NCBI RefSeq assembly: GCF_003838195.1
Contig: NZ_RCBY01000057.1
Location: 1-37,771, forward strand
Direction of reading: 5' to 3'
Source: Okeania hirsuta
GTDB taxonomy: Bacteria > Cyanobacteriota > Cyanobacteriia > Cyanobacteriales > Microcoleaceae
DNA: 37,771 nucleotides
Made by a program: the position numbers and the translations under genes. Under the pieces are notes generated by a model that ran no database searches, was not told the origin of the DNA, and saw only the letters and a list, made by a program, of their open reading frames with translations. Positions 36,034-37,771 of this stretch are shown piece by piece; the first letter of the stretch is position 1; each line of letters opens with the position of its first letter.

Positions 36034-36780
36034 CATTTTCACTACAAAATGTAGTATGTAAAAGCCAGAAAGTTTGAGTAAGTATTTAGACTTAATAAAA
36101 AAATCTGGCGTTGCTGAATTGAGCTATGAATTTGTTAATGGTACTTAGACATTTTATGGTCGAAAAATGGCTAAGAGTCAGTCTAGGCAAGGGAATTACG
36201 TCAACCCCCTAAAAAGAGCTGGAACCCTTGTTAGTTAAGGATTTATACCTTTTTGAAATAAAACTCTCTACCTGTATATATTTGAAGCTATTTTATTTTA
36301 TCACTCTATTTTGTGTAAGTCCCATTAAACTGAAGTACCCGAATACTTCAGATAGCAATCGCTATTCAGAGGAAAATTTGCTCACGGGGTGACAAGCACT
36401 TCAAAAACATTGTTAGATAGGGGTTTAAAGGCTATAGGTGAGTGTTAAAATGTGAGAGAATTTGTATAGCTACAATCCTTACAGAACAAGGTTTTTGGGG
36501 AATTTTTAAGTTATAAAGCGACAAGTCTATTAAATATTATTTAACATTGACAGAGCTTTTCATCCCCTTTGATAATTCAACTTTTTCATCCGATTAAAAT
36601 TGATCATATCTGTGACAAGTTCAACTAAATATTCCCCAGCTATGACCCACAATTCACAATTGCATTCCTACCCAAAAATTGCTATGTCTTCTATCTTTTC
36701 GTCCCAGCTGTGTTAATCTACAAATATAATTTTGATCCCCAGATTTTTTGATGAGTTTACCTTGATCAAATGAAGCTGTA
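36034..36780. repeat. Repeat-bearing spacer, including the second copy of the 63 bp repeat
   Basis: Positions about 36030-36090 are an inverted, diverged copy of the repeat at 23472-23540 (TCTAAATACTTACTCAA, TACTACATTTTGT, AATGTGGG). Positions 36470-36532 are identical to 8058-8120 (CTACAATCCTTACAGAACAA, ending GCGACAAGTCTATTA). The latter lies 250 bp beyond the IS4-family transposase stop and may be that element's end. No gene is recognised in the rest. Confidence 0.7.
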
Positions 36781-37700
36781 TCAGCACTCTTCGATAAGTA
36801 AAGTTAAATTGGTCAGACGTTGTGTATTAGCTCGACTACCTTCTAGATTATATCCCCCTGTTTGACAATCTTTAAACATAGCCTCAATGCTCATTCGAGA
36901 GGGATAAATTCTGAGAACTTCATCTAAATTATCAATATTTGTCAATAAATACCAAGGTTCTTTTTCCATCTTATTTTTATATTTTCTTTTCCAATAAGCA
37001 ACTAAATTAAAACCTCCAAATCCTTTGTAATCAGTGAGATTAATGTGACTCAAAAATATTTTGGTTCCTGGAGATACAGGTAAATTCCGATTGGGGCTGG
37101 TATTTTTGACGAGTTTTTCTATAGGTAGTATCTTGTTTTTGTCGGAAGATCAAATTAATTTTTGGAGTTCTATCTCTAACTTTTAGCCAGTGACATAACT
37201 CTACATCGTGTTAGCGGAGCTTTGCGTTAGCAAAATTCCCCCTGTCCAATAACCACCAGTTTATATTTTTTTAATCACCGTAAAACTGATTTAATAAGTG
37301 CCTTTTGCTCCGCTAAATTAGTAGAGCCTTTTTGGAGCAAAACTTGCCAGTAAATAGGTAATGCTCTTTTTTTGTAGATAGTGGCCATCACGAAGATATG
37401 ATGATTTTTCCATTGTCTTCTATCTATAGTTAAAATTAATTGACTACCATCAACAAATTCTCGACTAATAATCATCATGATCATCGGAAACCAAAACAAT
37501 GGAAGGCTCAAAGAAAATAATGTTAAAAATCTTTGTATATGTTTTCGACAACTTTCATATGTGATTGGTAAAGGAAAACAACCAGAAATGCCTTTCTATT
37601 TTGACAGTTTTCTGTACCGTTAATCACCAAACTAAAATTTTTAAAGTTTGGACTTGAGTATCACTCCAGGATTGTTGAAAATATGACTCATACAATAATG
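36781..37700 (-). pseudogene. IS4-family transposase, degenerate
   Basis: Read on the minus strand from about 37700, pieces appear in order: KHIQRFLTLFSLSLPLFWFP (about 37555-37495), QLILTIDRRQWKNHHIFVMA (first catalytic Asp), WQVLLQKGSTNLAEQKALIK and KYKLVVIGQGEF (about 37250; the second Asp would be expected here and is not seen). After a decayed stretch come INLTDYKGFGGFNLVAYWKR, EPWYLLTNIDNLDEVLRIYP and SRMSIEAMFKDCQTGGYNLE (Glu region), with a stop at 36783-36781. Frameshifts between the blocks make it inactive. The remaining 37701-37771 shows no further gene. The element's left end may be the 63 bp repeat at 36470-36532. Confidence 0.83.
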
Positions 37701-37771
37701 AAAATTGCATTTGGTTGGTCTATTTATGTAAGTGGATCGACTTTTTCTACCATAAAATGTGAGTGATGGCT

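Overview
The window looks like chromosomal DNA from a filamentous, non-heterocystous cyanobacterium, probably of the Trichodesmium / Okeania / Lyngbya type. The evidence is an AT-rich sequence with many HIP1 octamers (GCGATCGC), a cyanobacterial group 1 sigma factor, a HoxH-type bidirectional hydrogenase subunit, the pdhB-secD-secF neighbourhood, a DUF2358 protein, and long spacers full of heptameric short tandem repeats. The genus is inference from style, not from any comparison.

Layout. Positions 1-7550 carry a frameshifted nuclease gene, hoxH, a repeat-rich spacer, a thioredoxin-like [2Fe-2S] ferredoxin gene tightly coupled to a PAS-domain gene, a SpoIIE/PP2C-type phosphatase gene and a DJ-1/PfpI gene, all on the + strand. 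The ferredoxin/PAS/SpoIIE trio resembles the signalling genes that accompany [FeFe] hydrogenases in anaerobic Firmicutes. Here it follows a [NiFe] hydrogenase subunit in a cyanobacterium. Positions 8220-9571 hold sigA (- strand) with a terminator, followed by about 2 kb without recognisable genes. Positions 11634-19920 (- strand) hold an M23-like peptidase, a small membrane protein, secF, secD, a decayed partial duplicate of secD, and pdhB. Thus pdhB-secD-secF is preserved but spread out by repeats and a MITE that touches the secF stop codon.

Positions 20030-27363 are the replication region: a decayed IS200/IS605 element, dnaA, a cluster of four TTTTCCACA DnaA boxes (putative oriC), then a broken IS5-family copy, an ISAs1-family remnant and a tnpB remnant, and finally dnaN. 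Mobile elements have therefore accumulated between the origin and dnaN.

Positions 27754-31484 hold a two-gene accessory locus: a P-loop ATPase and a TPR protein. They are separated by a five-copy tandem array of a 75-76 bp hairpin-bearing unit. Both reading frames are intact except for in-frame TAA codons (one in the ATPase, three in the TPR gene). The TPR stops lie in recently amplified 102 bp repeats. The rest (31579-37771) holds a helix-turn-helix protein, an ArsA/Get3-like ATPase, a DUF2358 protein and a graveyard of IS630, IS200/IS605, IS1 and IS4 fragments, including a 48 bp perfect palindrome inside a tnpB remnant.

The two best candidates for undescribed biology are the hydrogenase-linked redox/PAS/phosphatase module and the ATPase-hairpin array-TPR locus. 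No tRNA, rRNA or CRISPR array was recognised.
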